Position numbers and translations under genes: made by a program
Part shown: positions 18,335-27,658 of the stretch, piece after piece
How the letters are laid out: every line of letters begins with the position of its first letter
Position numbering within the stretch: the stretch's first letter is position 1
NCBI GenBank assembly: GCA_963519845.1
Contig: CAUQNX010000005.1
Location: 119,366-183,365, forward strand
Origin: Moellerella sp963519845
Lineage (GTDB): Bacteria > Pseudomonadota > Gammaproteobacteria > Enterobacterales > Enterobacteriaceae
Length of the DNA stretch: 64,000 nt
Direction: 5' to 3'
Notes under the pieces: model-generated
The model's database searches: none
Seen by the model: only the letters and a program-made list of their open reading frames with translations
What the model was told of the DNA's origin: nothing

Positions 18335-19009
18335 CTACTCTATTGATTCGCCATTAATCTTAGCTTCATTAAGATACTGGGTTATTTCTTTACTTTCACC
18401 AGAAGTATAATCCGGCCAAGGAACGAAGGGCTGGCGAGTGTCACTGTTAAGCACGACGTTATCCGGACAACGCCACTCCGTCGGTTCACTCTGCCCCATT
18501 TGCCAATTAATCACAATAAATGAGGTTCCACAGGTTACACCGGGAAATGAGGCTTTTTCCACTAATGCCATTTTCATCGTGTTAGTGTTATCACCGGAAA
18601 AGCGTAAATGATCTAAAGCACCAATTACCGCGTAGAGACCAACAATAAAAATTATCTGGTAATAAGTGGTTGCTAACATCTTGGATACTGCTTCATTCTG
18701 CTTGGCGATTCGATATTCATAAGCGAAAGCGATCAATAAATAGAGACCTCCCACTAACATCAACCAGACAGTGAAATTACCGCCCCCTCCAGTTGGCTCA
18801 TCTCGGGCAAACAAAAAGGTATTGAGGAGCGGCGCAGAGACAAGAAGAAAACTCGGCACAATAAAGAAAAGGACTTTTTTTACCGACTCAAGGGCAATAT
18901 ATCTAGCAGCTTCATCTTTTTTAGATTGAAGCCCTTTTAGTGCCAATAAATTGCGAACCAGCATAAAAATACCCGATATCGCATAAATAAGTAACAACAT
19001 CATGTACAT
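18335..19009 (-). CDS. Hypothetical multi-spanning membrane protein
   Basis: 224 residues from the ATG at 19009, chosen because AAGGGA lies 9 bases upstream; an earlier in-frame ATG at 19048 has no ribosome site. About four hydrophobic segments are visible (LLLIYAISGIFMLVR, VLFFIVPSFLLVS, VWLMLVGGLYLLIAFAY, IIFIVGLYAVIGAL). A C-terminal hydrophilic region of about 75 residues carries two cysteines (VTCGTS, EWRCPD) that could form a disulfide if exported. I do not recognise a family. Single gene with its own terminator, between the nupC promoter and ybiT. Confidence 0.6.
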   Translation of the reverse strand: MYMMLLLIYAISGIFMLVRNLLALKGLQSKKDEAARYIALESVKKVLFFIVPSFLLVSAPLLNTFLFARDEPTGGGGNFTVWLMLVGGLYLLIAFAYEYRIAKQNEAVSKMLATTYYQIIFIVGLYAVIGALDHLRFSGDNTNTMKMALVEKASFPGVTCGTSFIVINWQMGQSEPTEWRCPDNVVLNSDTRQPFVPWPDYTSGESKEITQYLNEAKINGESIE

Positions 19010-19169
19010 AGATTTATATCCCTTCATTGAATTAGAAGTATCATACACAAAGTGATTTTAATTGTTAAAACTTAACCTTCTGTCCATTAAGATTTTGTCT
19101 TATCGGAAAATAATATTAAAAGAGACTATCTCGATAGATTTACTGATTTAGATGAATAAAGCCAATAAA

Positions 19170-19205
19170 AAAGCCCCTTTTGACACTCAGTTCAAAAGGG
19201 GCTTT
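19170..19205. terminator. Strong bidirectional terminator after ybiT
   Basis: AAAGCCCCTTTTG (19170-19182) pairs with CAAAAGGGGCTTT (19193-19205), perfect 13-bp stem with a 10-base loop. Flanking A and T tracts allow function in both directions. It ends ybiT transcription on the minus strand. Confidence 0.85.
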
Positions 19206-19217
19206 AAAAAAAATTAT

Positions 19218-20816
19218 TTATTGCCCAACAAGACCCTGACTTGCTAAATACTCATCATAAGTACCTTTAAAGTCGATAACTTTGTCTTCGCGGATTTCAA
19301 GAATACGGCTTGCCAAGGAGCTAACAAATTCACGGTCATGGGAAACAAAGATCAAAGTCCCTTCATATAGCTCTAGCGCCATATTCAGTGATTCAATAGA
19401 TTCCATATCCAAGTGGTTGGTTGGCTCATCCATAACCAGAATATTAGGTTCTTGCATCATCAGCTTACCGAAGAGCATACGTCCTTGCTCACCACCGGAT
19501 AACACGCCAACTTTCTTTTTAATATCATCTTGACTGAATAATAAACGTCCAAGAATACCGCGAACTACTTGCTCGTCATCACCCGCTTTTTTCCACTGGC
19601 TCATCCAATCAAAAACAGTGAGATCGCATTCAAAATCACTCGCATGATCCTGCGCATAATAGCCAATAGAGCTGTTTTCTGACCATTTTACTGTGCCACT
19701 CTCAGGCAGTAGATCACCGATCAGCGTTTTCAAGAATGTCGTTTTACCGATACCATTGGCACCGATCACCGCCATTTTGTCGCCAACTTCCAGTAACTGG
19801 CTAAGGTTTTTAAATAAAGGACCTTGATCAAAGCCTTTAGTTAATCCTTCCAACTCCAATGCGTTACGGAATAATTTCTTTTCTTGTTCAAAACGAATAA
19901 AAGGATTTTGACGGCTAGAGGCTTTAACTTCATCAAGTTGAATTTTATCAATTTGACGCGCTCTTGAAGTGGCTTGTTTTGATTTAGAGGCGTTAGCACT
20001 AAAGCGGCTGACAAAAGATTGTAGCTCAGCAATTTGCGCTTTTTTCTTCGCATTATCAGACATCAAGCGTTCACGTGATTGGGTAGCCGCAATCATGTAT
20101 TCATCATAATTGCCCGGGAATAGACGTAATTCGCCATAATCCAGATCCGCCACATGAGTACAAACAGTATTCAAAAAGTGTCTATCATGGGAAATAATGA
20201 CCATAGTACAATCGCGCTCAGTCAATACCTGCTCCAACCAGCGGATCGTATCAATATCCAAGTTGTTGGTTGGTTCATCGAGTAGCAAAATATCAGGATC
20301 AGCAAATAACGCCTGTGCCAATAGCACACGTAATTTAAAACCCGGTGCGATTTCGCTCATTAAACCATAATGTTGCTCAACTGGAATACCGACACCTAAC
20401 AGAAGTTCACCCGCTCTGGATTCTGCTGTGTAGCCATCCATTTCACCGTAAAGAACTTCTAAATCGGCGACACGATAACCATCTTCTTCACTCATTTCAG
20501 CCATTGCGTAGATACGATCACGCTCTTGCTTCACTTCCCAAAGCTCCGCATGACCGATAATCACAGTATCTAGTACCGTGAACTCTTCAAAAGCAAATTG
20601 ATCTTGGCGTAGTTTACCTAAACGTTCACCAGGATCGGTACTGACATTACCCGCACTGGGGATCAGATCTCGACCTAAGATCTTCATAAACGTCGATTTA
20701 CCGGCGCCATTAGCCCCAATTAGACCATAACGATTACCGGGAGTAAATTTTACAGATATGTTTTCAAACAGCGGCTTGCTGCCAAACTGCATAGTAATAT
20801 TATTTGTTGTTAACAC
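19218..20816 (-). CDS. ybiT: ABC-F family ribosome-associated ATPase YbiT
   Basis: 532 residues (E. coli 530) with two ATP-binding domains and no membrane domain. Walker A sites: GLIGANGAGKST (about 32-43) and GANGIGKTT (about 353-361). Walker B sites: DILLLDEPTNNLD and NILVMDEPTNHLD. The linker between them is charged and helical (SKSKQATSRARQIDKI), typical of ABC-F proteins that act at the ribosomal E site. The second signature reads LSGGEQGR. The start is GTG at 20816: GTG-Leu-Thr-Thr aligns with the E. coli N-terminus. Single gene with a strong terminator. Confidence 0.93.
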   Translation of the reverse strand: MLTTNNITMQFGSKPLFENISVKFTPGNRYGLIGANGAGKSTFMKILGRDLIPSAGNVSTDPGERLGKLRQDQFAFEEFTVLDTVIIGHAELWEVKQERDRIYAMAEMSEEDGYRVADLEVLYGEMDGYTAESRAGELLLGVGIPVEQHYGLMSEIAPGFKLRVLLAQALFADPDILLLDEPTNNLDIDTIRWLEQVLTERDCTMVIISHDRHFLNTVCTHVADLDYGELRLFPGNYDEYMIAATQSRERLMSDNAKKKAQIAELQSFVSRFSANASKSKQATSRARQIDKIQLDEVKASSRQNPFIRFEQEKKLFRNALELEGLTKGFDQGPLFKNLSQLLEVGDKMAVIGANGIGKTTFLKTLIGDLLPESGTVKWSENSSIGYYAQDHASDFECDLTVFDWMSQWKKAGDDEQVVRGILGRLLFSQDDIKKKVGVLSGGEQGRMLFGKLMMQEPNILVMDEPTNHLDMESIESLNMALELYEGTLIFVSHDREFVSSLASRILEIREDKVIDFKGTYDEYLASQGLVGQ

Positions 20817-21208
20817 GTATACACTCTTTCACTAGGCCCAATAGGGATCAATACACCATTTAATAGCGGCGTATTATGCCACAATCATGGAAATAGATCC
20901 TCTGCATATTACGTAAACAGTTGGTTAAACTCTCGACTTAGCTTATCGCGATTAATCCCACTCTTTTGCCAATAACAAGTCATCTGATACCGCTTAAAGT
21001 GGTGGCAGAGCGAATAAAACAATGACTCATAAGATCAAGCGACACAAAGAATTTTCACTAGCTATTATTTACTAACAAGACTTAATAAGAGTAGATTAAG
21101 CCAGTATTAACGCTTTTTTATATTATTAAATATCATCAATAATATAGATATAAATAATAGACCTATAAAATATAGGGCATTAAAAATAATTAATTTAATT
21201 TCGATTAA
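20817..21208. other. Intergenic region upstream of ybiT
   Basis: This stretch holds the ybiT promoter region and then AT-rich sequence. I find no open frame of note, no tRNA and no clear RNA fold. It ends at the terminator hairpin of the GNAT gene. Confidence 0.4.
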
Positions 21209-21240
21209 AATAAGACAACCTATAAATAGATTGCCTTATT
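21209..21240 (-). terminator. Terminator after LOG-GNAT operon
   Basis: AATAAGaCAA (21209-21218) pairs with TTGcCTTATT (21231-21240) with one mismatch, just past the GNAT stop. The minus-strand continuation is TTTTAAT. Confidence 0.55.
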
Positions 21241-21242
21241 TT

Positions 21243-21701
21243 TTATATTTTAATACCCATCACTTGTGTTATGGATTTTAAGCCTTCACGCTGATAAAAA
21301 CGGATCGCCGCTTTATTTTGTGCAAATACGGATAATTCAAGGTGAGTCAGCTGTTGCTCTTTCGCCCACAACTTCATTCCTTGTAATAACTGTTGCCCCG
21401 CTTTATTGCCTCGATATTCAGCCGAAACCATCAAATCAAAAATATAAGCGTAACGACGAGGCACTAAACAATTATATGCTGGCGTTAATTGGATTTGAGC
21501 CAGACAAAAACCGATAACCATACCCGCATGTTCAGCAACAAGTAGATGAAACTGCTTATCAGTAATTGCCGTATTCACAAATGTTGGTAGTTGTTCCGCC
21601 GCTTTCGAGCGTTCAGGATCTAACGCCGCCATCTCACTAAATAGCTGTGTATAGAGGGATAAAACATCATCAATATCATGCTGAGTCGCGGCTCTAATCA
21701 T
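21243..21701 (-). CDS. GNAT family N-acetyltransferase
   Basis: 152 residues with the full GNAT fold. The acetyl-CoA motif is SAEYRGNKAGQQLLQ (R-x-x-x-x-G/A pattern, about 94-108), followed by the ELSVFAQNKAAIRFYQREGL C-terminal block. The substrate is unknown. It starts 8 bases after the LOG gene stop, so the two form one operon. Confidence 0.8.
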   Translation of the reverse strand: MIRAATQHDIDDVLSLYTQLFSEMAALDPERSKAAEQLPTFVNTAITDKQFHLLVAEHAGMVIGFCLAQIQLTPAYNCLVPRRYAYIFDLMVSAEYRGNKAGQQLLQGMKLWAKEQQLTHLELSVFAQNKAAIRFYQREGLKSITQVMGIKI

Positions 21702-21709
21702 TCTATTAT

Positions 21710-22291
21710 CTACTCTTTTGTATAGGTTTTTACGCTGGGCGCAATATAGTCTTCAAATCGCGCTAATAATTGAGCTGGGTTCTCTTCGACTACCGCCATA
21801 TGACGATATTTTTCGTGTAGAAAGCCTTCATCCGCCATTTTATTAGTCATATCAAGCAGCGGTTGCCAAAAGTGATTAGTATTCAGCAGACCACAAGGTT
21901 TAGTGTGCAGACCAATTTGGCTCCAAGTAAATACTTCACTAAACTCTTCAAGAGTGCCAAAACCACCCGGTAAAGCAATAAAAGCATCTGCCAATTCAAT
22001 CATTTTCGCTTTACGCTGATGCATAGTGTCGACTTTATACATTTGAGTCAGATTTTTATGACTTATTTCCCGCGCCTCTAGCAATGCAGGAATAACACCG
22101 ATAACAGTCCCACCTAAACTTAATACCGTATCCGCCATTATTCCCATTAATCCAACGCTGGCGCCACCATAGACGAGAATAATATCCCGCTTAACCATTT
22201 CTGTTGCTAAAGCAATGGCCTGTTGCTGGTAAATTTCAGGACCACCTAAACTCGAACCACAATAAACCGCGATACTTTTAATTTTTTGCAT
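21710..22291 (-). CDS. LOG family protein (nucleotide 5'-monophosphate phosphoribohydrolase-like)
   Basis: 193 residues with the LOG motif PGGFGTLEEFSEVFTW (about 107-122) and the Rossmann start VYCGSSLGG. Family members cleave the N-glycosidic bond of (cytokinin or purine) nucleoside 5'-monophosphates, releasing ribose 5-phosphate. The natural bacterial substrate is often unclear. Upstream partner of a GNAT gene. Confidence 0.85.
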   Translation of the reverse strand: MQKIKSIAVYCGSSLGGPEIYQQQAIALATEMVKRDIILVYGGASVGLMGIMADTVLSLGGTVIGVIPALLEAREISHKNLTQMYKVDTMHQRKAKMIELADAFIALPGGFGTLEEFSEVFTWSQIGLHTKPCGLLNTNHFWQPLLDMTNKMADEGFLHEKYRHMAVVEENPAQLLARFEDYIAPSVKTYTKE

Positions 22292-22699
22292 TCTATTCTC
22301 TGATTATCTCTAACAAGGCTATCGATTATACGTTAGCTTTCTTCAAGCTCAACTGCTCAATAGAGTTACATTTCGAGCTCAATAATCAATGGTTTTTTAT
22401 CCTATAATTAAATCTACCAGCAAAAAATAATTTAAGCCCACTAGATTGTTAGTTATTCGTTTATTTAAGTTGTAAATTAATAAGTTATTGACTAGGTATT
22501 TACGTCAAAGCGATATTATCTTCTTTATTTTTGTGGCATAATCACTGAGGTTTTTCTCTATCCTGATATGTTCTATTATAACGCGCTAGATTCACTATAA
22601 ATGAATAATATCAAACTAAATTAGCCTATTTATTTTTGCATGCTAATGCGAATAGCCTGCTCCCGTTATATTCTCCTGCTTTGAGGTTTAGATACAACT
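22292..22699. other. Divergent intergenic region, LOG gene / rhtA
   Basis: 408 bases, AT-rich. One promoter candidate toward rhtA is TTGACT (22488-22493) with GATATT (22512-22517), spacing 18. A second is the extended -10 TGGCATAAT near 22533-22541. No small gene or RNA that I can support. Confidence 0.35.
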
Positions 22700-23584
22700 A
22701 TGTCCGCCAGTTTTAATAAGCGCGCCTTGTCGCTGCTGCCTATTGTTTATCTGTTATTAGCCATGATCTCTATTCAAAGCGGTGCCTCATTGGCAAAAAC
22801 GCTGTTTCCGGTTATTGGTGCGCCGGGTGTCACTGCGCTTCGTTTGTTACTGGCAACTATTATTCTTTGTCTTATATTTAAACCTTGGCGCCTCACATTA
22901 AGACGCGAATCCATTATTCCCCTGCTAGGCTATGGCCTGTCACTGGGTACAATGAATTATCTATTTTATCTCTCTCTAGAGCGAATTCCTCTTGGTATCG
23001 CCGTCGCCCTTGAATTTACTGGCCCGCTTGCCGTCGCTATGTATGGCTCTCGCCGCGCTATTGATTTTGTTTGGATTGGACTAGTTGTCACTGGCCTACT
23101 ATTTTTACTGCCTATAGGTAATGATGTCGAACACCTAGACCCTGTTGGTGTGATGTACGCGCTAGGGGCTGGAGTCTGCTGGGGTCTCTATATTATTTTT
23201 GGCCAACGTGCAGGTGCTGGTTATGGTCCGGCAAGTGTCGCTATAGGCTCACTTATTTCGACCATTATTTTCTTTCCTATAGGATTAATGCAAACAGGCG
23301 TTGAATTACTCTTTGATCCCGCAATTCTGCCCACTGCATTAGCCGTCGCCATTTTATCAACCGCATTTCCTTATACTTTAGAGATGATTGCATTAACTAA
23401 ATTACCCGCAAAAACTTTTGGTACTTTAATGAGCTTAGAACCTTGTATGGGCGCTTTCTTAGGTATTATTTTCTTGAGTGAATATTTAACCGCGATCCAA
23501 TGGGCTGCCTTGCTCTGTATTGTTATTGCCTCTATTGGTTCAACTTCAACCTCAAGAACTAAAACAAAAATAGAAGAGATCTAA
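22700..23584 (+). CDS. rhtA: Threonine/homoserine exporter RhtA (EamA family)
   Basis: 294 residues with ten membrane spans in two EamA repeats. SIQSGASLAKTLFP, GAPGVTALRLLLAT, IPLGIAVALEFTGPLAVA and AILSTAFPYTLEMIALTKLP follow E. coli RhtA closely. It exports threonine, homoserine and related amino acids across the inner membrane. The downstream neighbour is dps, as in E. coli. An imperfect hairpin (AATACAG ... CTGTATT) follows the stop but lacks a U-run. Confidence 0.92.
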   Translation: MSASFNKRALSLLPIVYLLLAMISIQSGASLAKTLFPVIGAPGVTALRLLLATIILCLIFKPWRLTLRRESIIPLLGYGLSLGTMNYLFYLSLERIPLGIAVALEFTGPLAVAMYGSRRAIDFVWIGLVVTGLLFLLPIGNDVEHLDPVGVMYALGAGVCWGLYIIFGQRAGAGYGPASVAIGSLISTIIFFPIGLMQTGVELLFDPAILPTALAVAILSTAFPYTLEMIALTKLPAKTFGTLMSLEPCMGAFLGIIFLSEYLTAIQWAALLCIVIASIGSTSTSRTKTKIEEI

Positions 23585-23731
23585 TTATTCCAGCTTGTTA
23601 ATATCAATCCTTGTTAATACAGCATCTCACTGTATTAGCAGGGATTAACACTCATCCATTGTTTATTTATTCCTATCTTGTCTTTATATTATAAATATAA
23701 TTAAAATTTCAACTTTATTATCATATATAAA

Positions 23732-23740
23732 TGCTATACT
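23732..23740 (+). promoter_or_regulatory. Candidate sigma-S-type -10 for dps
   Basis: TGCTATACT is an extended -10 of the CTATACT type favoured by sigma S. It lies about 155 bases before the dps ATG, longer than the E. coli leader. A second -10-like TGACATAAT at 23811-23819 is nearer. The choice between them is open. The rest of the 308-base gap has no gene. Confidence 0.35.
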
Positions 23741-23893
23741 AGTAGCTGGTTGATATTAACAATCTAAGTTCCATAATATTTACCTATCGATTTAATAGTA
23801 TATATCGATATGACATAATCACACTCTGGCGTTATCTTTATTAACAGATAAAGAAATTCAACGAATTTTCTATTTATGTAAGGGAGAACGATA

Positions 23894-24400
23894 ATGAGTA
23901 CAGCTAAATTAGTTAAAGCACCTAAATTGAATCTGCAATATACTCGCAATGATGTAGAAGAAGGGCTTAAATTAGAAACAATTGAGCTCCTTAATCATAT
24001 GCTAGCTCAATTTATCGACCTATCTTTAATTACTAAACAAGCACACTGGAATTTACGTGGTCGTAATTTTATTGCCGTACATGAGATGCTAGATGGTTTC
24101 CGTACTGCGATTGTAGGTCATTTGGATGAGTTTGCTGAGCGTGCAGTACAACTTGGTGGTACAGCCATCGGGACAACGCAAGAAATCAATCAACGTACGC
24201 GTTTAACTGCATATCCAACAGATATCCATGATGTACAAGATCATATTAAAGCACTTGCAGACCGCTATGCAGTTGTCGCAAATGAGATCCGTAAAGCCGT
24301 GAGCAAGACTGAAGATGAAGACACCGCGGATATGTTTACCGCCGCATCTCGTGACTTAGATAAATTCTTATGGTTTTTAGAAGCAAATATTGAGCAATAA
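23894..24400 (+). CDS. dps: DNA protection during starvation protein Dps
   Basis: 168 residues (E. coli 167). Dps forms a 12-mer cage that oxidises ferrous iron with hydrogen peroxide and coats DNA. The intersubunit ferroxidase ligands are visible in KQAHWNLRG, AVHEMLDGFR and HLDEFAERAVQLGG. The N-terminus carries lysines (STAKLVKAPKLN), which support DNA binding. ATG follows AAGGGAGA. Own terminator at 24435. Confidence 0.96.
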   Translation: MSTAKLVKAPKLNLQYTRNDVEEGLKLETIELLNHMLAQFIDLSLITKQAHWNLRGRNFIAVHEMLDGFRTAIVGHLDEFAERAVQLGGTAIGTTQEINQRTRLTAYPTDIHDVQDHIKALADRYAVVANEIRKAVSKTEDEDTADMFTAASRDLDKFLWFLEANIEQ

Positions 24401-24434
24401 CCCTTAGCTATAATAATTCTTGGTTATATTTTCC

Positions 24435-24459
24435 GGCCACACACTTGTGTGGCCTTTTT
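24435..24459 (+). terminator. dps terminator
   Basis: GGCCACAC-ACTT-GTGTGGCC (24435-24454) followed by TTTTT. Confidence 0.85.
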
Positions 24460-24490
24460 CTTGCGTTATTATCCGATTTTTAGCCCTAAA

Positions 24491-25135
24491 TTATTGCTCA
24501 AGAGGCGTTTGACTGATAACCACAAGCCGATGAGAATGAACATCGGGATCATGCCCCCAGCAGAATTTATCCCATTGACTATAAAAGTTATCCATATCGG
24601 TAATCAATGACAGAGTTCTGTCCATTTGAGTGCCATCAGAAGCATAAACAAAAAAGCCTAAGCTAAGCGCCCAATCTATTACACTTTCCCAAAATCGCTT
24701 ACCATCGCGCATTTGTTCTTCATCAGTGATGACAATACGATGTACTTGTAATAAGTTAGAAAAAAATATACTGGTTAGATCCCTTATAGCTGCTTTATGC
24801 TCATTTGAGATAGTGCGCCAAACCTTGACTTGGGTGCATGTTGTTTTACCGAATACAATATCTGTTCTAAAAATCAACTCAACAAAATATACCGTTTCAG
24901 GATTACTATTGTTGGTAACAAGCCGATACTGATCTTTCTTCAATGATTTAACCAGTCGATATCCACACGGAGTTATATAACCTGCTAATTTAAAATCTTC
25001 TACACCCTCAGCTAAAAAATGCTTTGTGTGATCAATATTTTTTGCAGGCATTCTAAGTTTAGTGTTGAAGTCTGTATCTGGTATCGATCTAGGCATTGAG
25101 TTCGTCTTCCTTAACGATAACATCCGGCTAATCAT
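24491..25135 (-). CDS. Hypothetical protein, unknown family
   Basis: 214 residues from the ATG at 25135, chosen because GGAGG lies 8 bases before it; an in-frame ATG at 25150 precedes that site. No signal peptide or membrane segment. The core has conserved-looking aromatic and charged blocks: VYFVELIFRTDIVFG, VKVWRTISNEH, LQVHRIVITDEEQMRDGKRFWE, ALSLGFFVYASDGTQM. This could be an alpha/beta domain of acyltransferase type, but I see no diagnostic motif and do not name one. It stands alone between dps and dinG, a place where E. coli has other genes, so it may be an accessory insertion. Confidence 0.6.
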   Translation of the reverse strand: MISRMLSLRKTNSMPRSIPDTDFNTKLRMPAKNIDHTKHFLAEGVEDFKLAGYITPCGYRLVKSLKKDQYRLVTNNSNPETVYFVELIFRTDIVFGKTTCTQVKVWRTISNEHKAAIRDLTSIFFSNLLQVHRIVITDEEQMRDGKRFWESVIDWALSLGFFVYASDGTQMDRTLSLITDMDNFYSQWDKFCWGHDPDVHSHRLVVISQTPLEQ

Positions 25136-25298
25136 GATCTTGCCCTCCATTTATTGGACAATATATAACCACAGTATATAGAGGTTTTCACTCAATTACA
25201 TATAGCTTGCTATATAATTCACCCCCAGCCTCAGTAATTAGCTTACAGGATAAGTACCAGTATAGAGTGAATATCAATTGTTGTTTTTATACAACAAA

Positions 25299-27404
25299 TT
25301 AAGCTTCAGGAACATCCGGTTGTTCAATCGGGAAGATCGGCAGAGAGGATAATAAACGTTTACCATAGCTTTTGGTCAGTAGTCGCTTATCATAAATAAC
25401 AATTTCGCCATAACAACTGTGGCTACGGATTAAACGGCCTGACTGTTGGATCAAGCTAAAAGAGGCACTTGGCAAACTCTGAACTTCAAAAGGATAGCGT
25501 TTCAATGACTTAAGCCACTCTCCTTCGGTAATAATCACTGGATTAGTAATAGGCGGAAAGGCTATTTTATGAATATGGACTTGAGTTAGGTAATCCCCTT
25601 TGAGATCCAGTCCTTCAGAGAATGATTGTAGACCAATGAGTACACTCGTTTGCCCATCATCGATGCGCTGGCAATGAGTTTCAACTAAACGATAGCGTGG
25701 CTGGTCACCCTGCACGAGCAGCTGAAGACGTAAATCCATCACATGAGTTAAGAAGCCTTCCATTGCCCGTTGACTACTGAATAACATCAAAATACCACGA
25801 TGCTCGCCTTGCTTAAGCGATGCGCGAAAATAGCGAGCCATCTCTTCTAAATGCGCAGCTTCATTATGAATAGTAGGTTCATTGGCCATTTTAGGGATCA
25901 CTAACTTGCCCTGACTGGCATGATCAAAAGGTGAATCCAGTGCCACAAAGCGGTCATCGGCTTTATCTGATAATCCCGTCAGCTCCTGAAGTCGTGAAAA
26001 ACTATTCAACGAGCGAAGTGTTGCCGAGGTGATCACTATATGGGGAATATTACGCCACAGCAGCTGGTTAAGTTGTTCACTAACTCGAATTCCCGCGCAA
26101 TGGAAAAATAACCGTGATTGATTCTTTTCATAACGTCGGCTAAGCCATTTGGATATAGGTGCACCAGAAGCTTGTTCTAGCCCCGCCAATCGCCATAGTT
26201 TTGCCATATTCTCAAAATAACCGATCGCCCTGCTGGTCATCAATATCGAGCGATGTAGTCGAACAATATCTTGTTTAGCTGTTTGCTCTGTTAAATCACT
26301 GAGTATCGATTCTGCTAATCCACGCAACCCATCCGTTAGCTTAAACAGCTCCTGACAACAGTTTTGCAGCATCTCAGGCAATTGGCCTAAGGGAAATAAA
26401 TATTCATCTTCACCGCGCTTATCGGGCAAAAATGCATTAGCAATCATCACTAGCTCATTAAAGCCACTGCGTAGCTTCTCGCCATGTGCTTGCAGTTTAT
26501 TGGGATCACTTAATTTTGGTGGCTTAGCCGGGCGAAATTGTGCGATATACTGGCCAACATGACTGATAAAGCTATCTAATTGGGCGGTTAAATGAGGTAA
26601 GGTAATTTCACCTTCTACCTCGAGAGCATCCCTTGCCACATCAGGAATATGATGTCCTTCATCTAAGATCAACAATAGCTTTTTGGCTTCAGGTAATACA
26701 GACTCGCTCTCCATTGCAGCCATCACTAATGCATGATTAGCGACAATCACATCGGCTTCTTCAATTTCTCTACGAGCAATAAAGAAAGGACAACGAGAAT
26801 AAAATTGGCAGTTGCGGCCCAAGCAGTTCATTTTGTCCGTGCTGATTTTACGCCATAAACTATCCGTTAATGAACGTTTATGGTGATCGCGCAACCCATC
26901 CCATACAAAGCTATGAAAATCATTGCGTAATTGCTGGCATAATGTGCGCTCTTCACTGCTGGCAACATCCATCTTATCTTCGACCAAAAACATCAGATCA
27001 ATTTGCTCACCATCTGCGGCACAAATCATCTCCATATTACGAGGGCAAACATAGCGTGCGCGGCCAAATGCTCCGGTAAATTTAAGATCAGGAATAATTT
27101 TCTTAAGCAAAGGCAAGTCTTTACTATAGATCTGATCTTGTAGCGCCACGTTTGCGGTACTAACCACCAAAGGCTTATTTTCTGCGCGGCCGATCGCAAT
27201 ACCGGGAATGAGATAAGAGAGCGTTTTCCCCACTCCCGTCGGCGCTTCAATCACCAGATGTCGACCATCTTCATCGGCGAGAGTTTTCGCCACTTCAGCA
27301 ATCATTTGCCGCTGTGGTGCCCGAGGAACGAAGCCCTCAATCTGTAATGATAAGCCTTTATACCATTCAGTTATTTGATCTTTGACTTTTGCAGAAAGAG
27401 ACAT
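25299..27404 (-). CDS. dinG: ATP-dependent DNA helicase DinG
   Basis: 701 residues from the ATG at 27404, which aligns with the E. coli start (MSLSAKVKDQITEWYK); an upstream ATG at 27455 adds 17 unlikely residues. A 5'-3' XPD-like superfamily 2 helicase that resolves R-loops and other structures. Walker A is EAPTGVGKTLS and the DEAH-like box is LDEGHHIP. The four iron-sulfur cysteines are in RYVCPRN and NCLGRNCQFYSRCPF. Helicase motif VI is LIQQSGRLIRS. It is damage-inducible in E. coli; a degenerate LexA-like sequence lies about 110 bases upstream. Confidence 0.95.
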   Translation of the reverse strand: MSLSAKVKDQITEWYKGLSLQIEGFVPRAPQRQMIAEVAKTLADEDGRHLVIEAPTGVGKTLSYLIPGIAIGRAENKPLVVSTANVALQDQIYSKDLPLLKKIIPDLKFTGAFGRARYVCPRNMEMICAADGEQIDLMFLVEDKMDVASSEERTLCQQLRNDFHSFVWDGLRDHHKRSLTDSLWRKISTDKMNCLGRNCQFYSRCPFFIARREIEEADVIVANHALVMAAMESESVLPEAKKLLLILDEGHHIPDVARDALEVEGEITLPHLTAQLDSFISHVGQYIAQFRPAKPPKLSDPNKLQAHGEKLRSGFNELVMIANAFLPDKRGEDEYLFPLGQLPEMLQNCCQELFKLTDGLRGLAESILSDLTEQTAKQDIVRLHRSILMTSRAIGYFENMAKLWRLAGLEQASGAPISKWLSRRYEKNQSRLFFHCAGIRVSEQLNQLLWRNIPHIVITSATLRSLNSFSRLQELTGLSDKADDRFVALDSPFDHASQGKLVIPKMANEPTIHNEAAHLEEMARYFRASLKQGEHRGILMLFSSQRAMEGFLTHVMDLRLQLLVQGDQPRYRLVETHCQRIDDGQTSVLIGLQSFSEGLDLKGDYLTQVHIHKIAFPPITNPVIITEGEWLKSLKRYPFEVQSLPSASFSLIQQSGRLIRSHSCYGEIVIYDKRLLTKSYGKRLLSSLPIFPIEQPDVPEA

Positions 27405-27513
27405 AAAACCCGTAGATGACTGTTCGTTGATGATTGATGGCAGAAAGAATGACACTCGTCATCCTAAATCGAGAAAGAAGAAAAAATCTCTTCTGTGAAG
27501 CCGTTTACAAAAC

Positions 27514-27533
27514 TACTGTATTAAAACCCATTA
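27514..27533 (-). promoter_or_regulatory. Degenerate LexA-like box upstream of dinG
   Basis: TACTGTATTAAAACCCATTA has one perfect half (TACTGTA) of the LexA site, but the other half is poor: CTG-N10-CAT instead of CTG-N10-CAG. The position upstream of dinG, an SOS gene in E. coli, makes it worth noting. Confidence 0.35.
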
Positions 27534-27658
27534 TGCCATAAATCCGCGAAGCGTTTCGCAATAAATCAATTCAAGTAAAAAAAGTCATCAGATTAACTTG
27601 TTTGTAACAAGGGGGCCGATATACTCTTTACATGTTTTTTAATTTTAGGTCAGCTGTT

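Noticed and set aside
19282..19533. Open frame on the plus strand inside ybiT
   Set aside because: Shadow of the ABC-F ATPase gene.
23764..23949. Minus-strand frame overlapping the dps start
   Set aside because: Lies across the dps promoter and start with no supporting signal.
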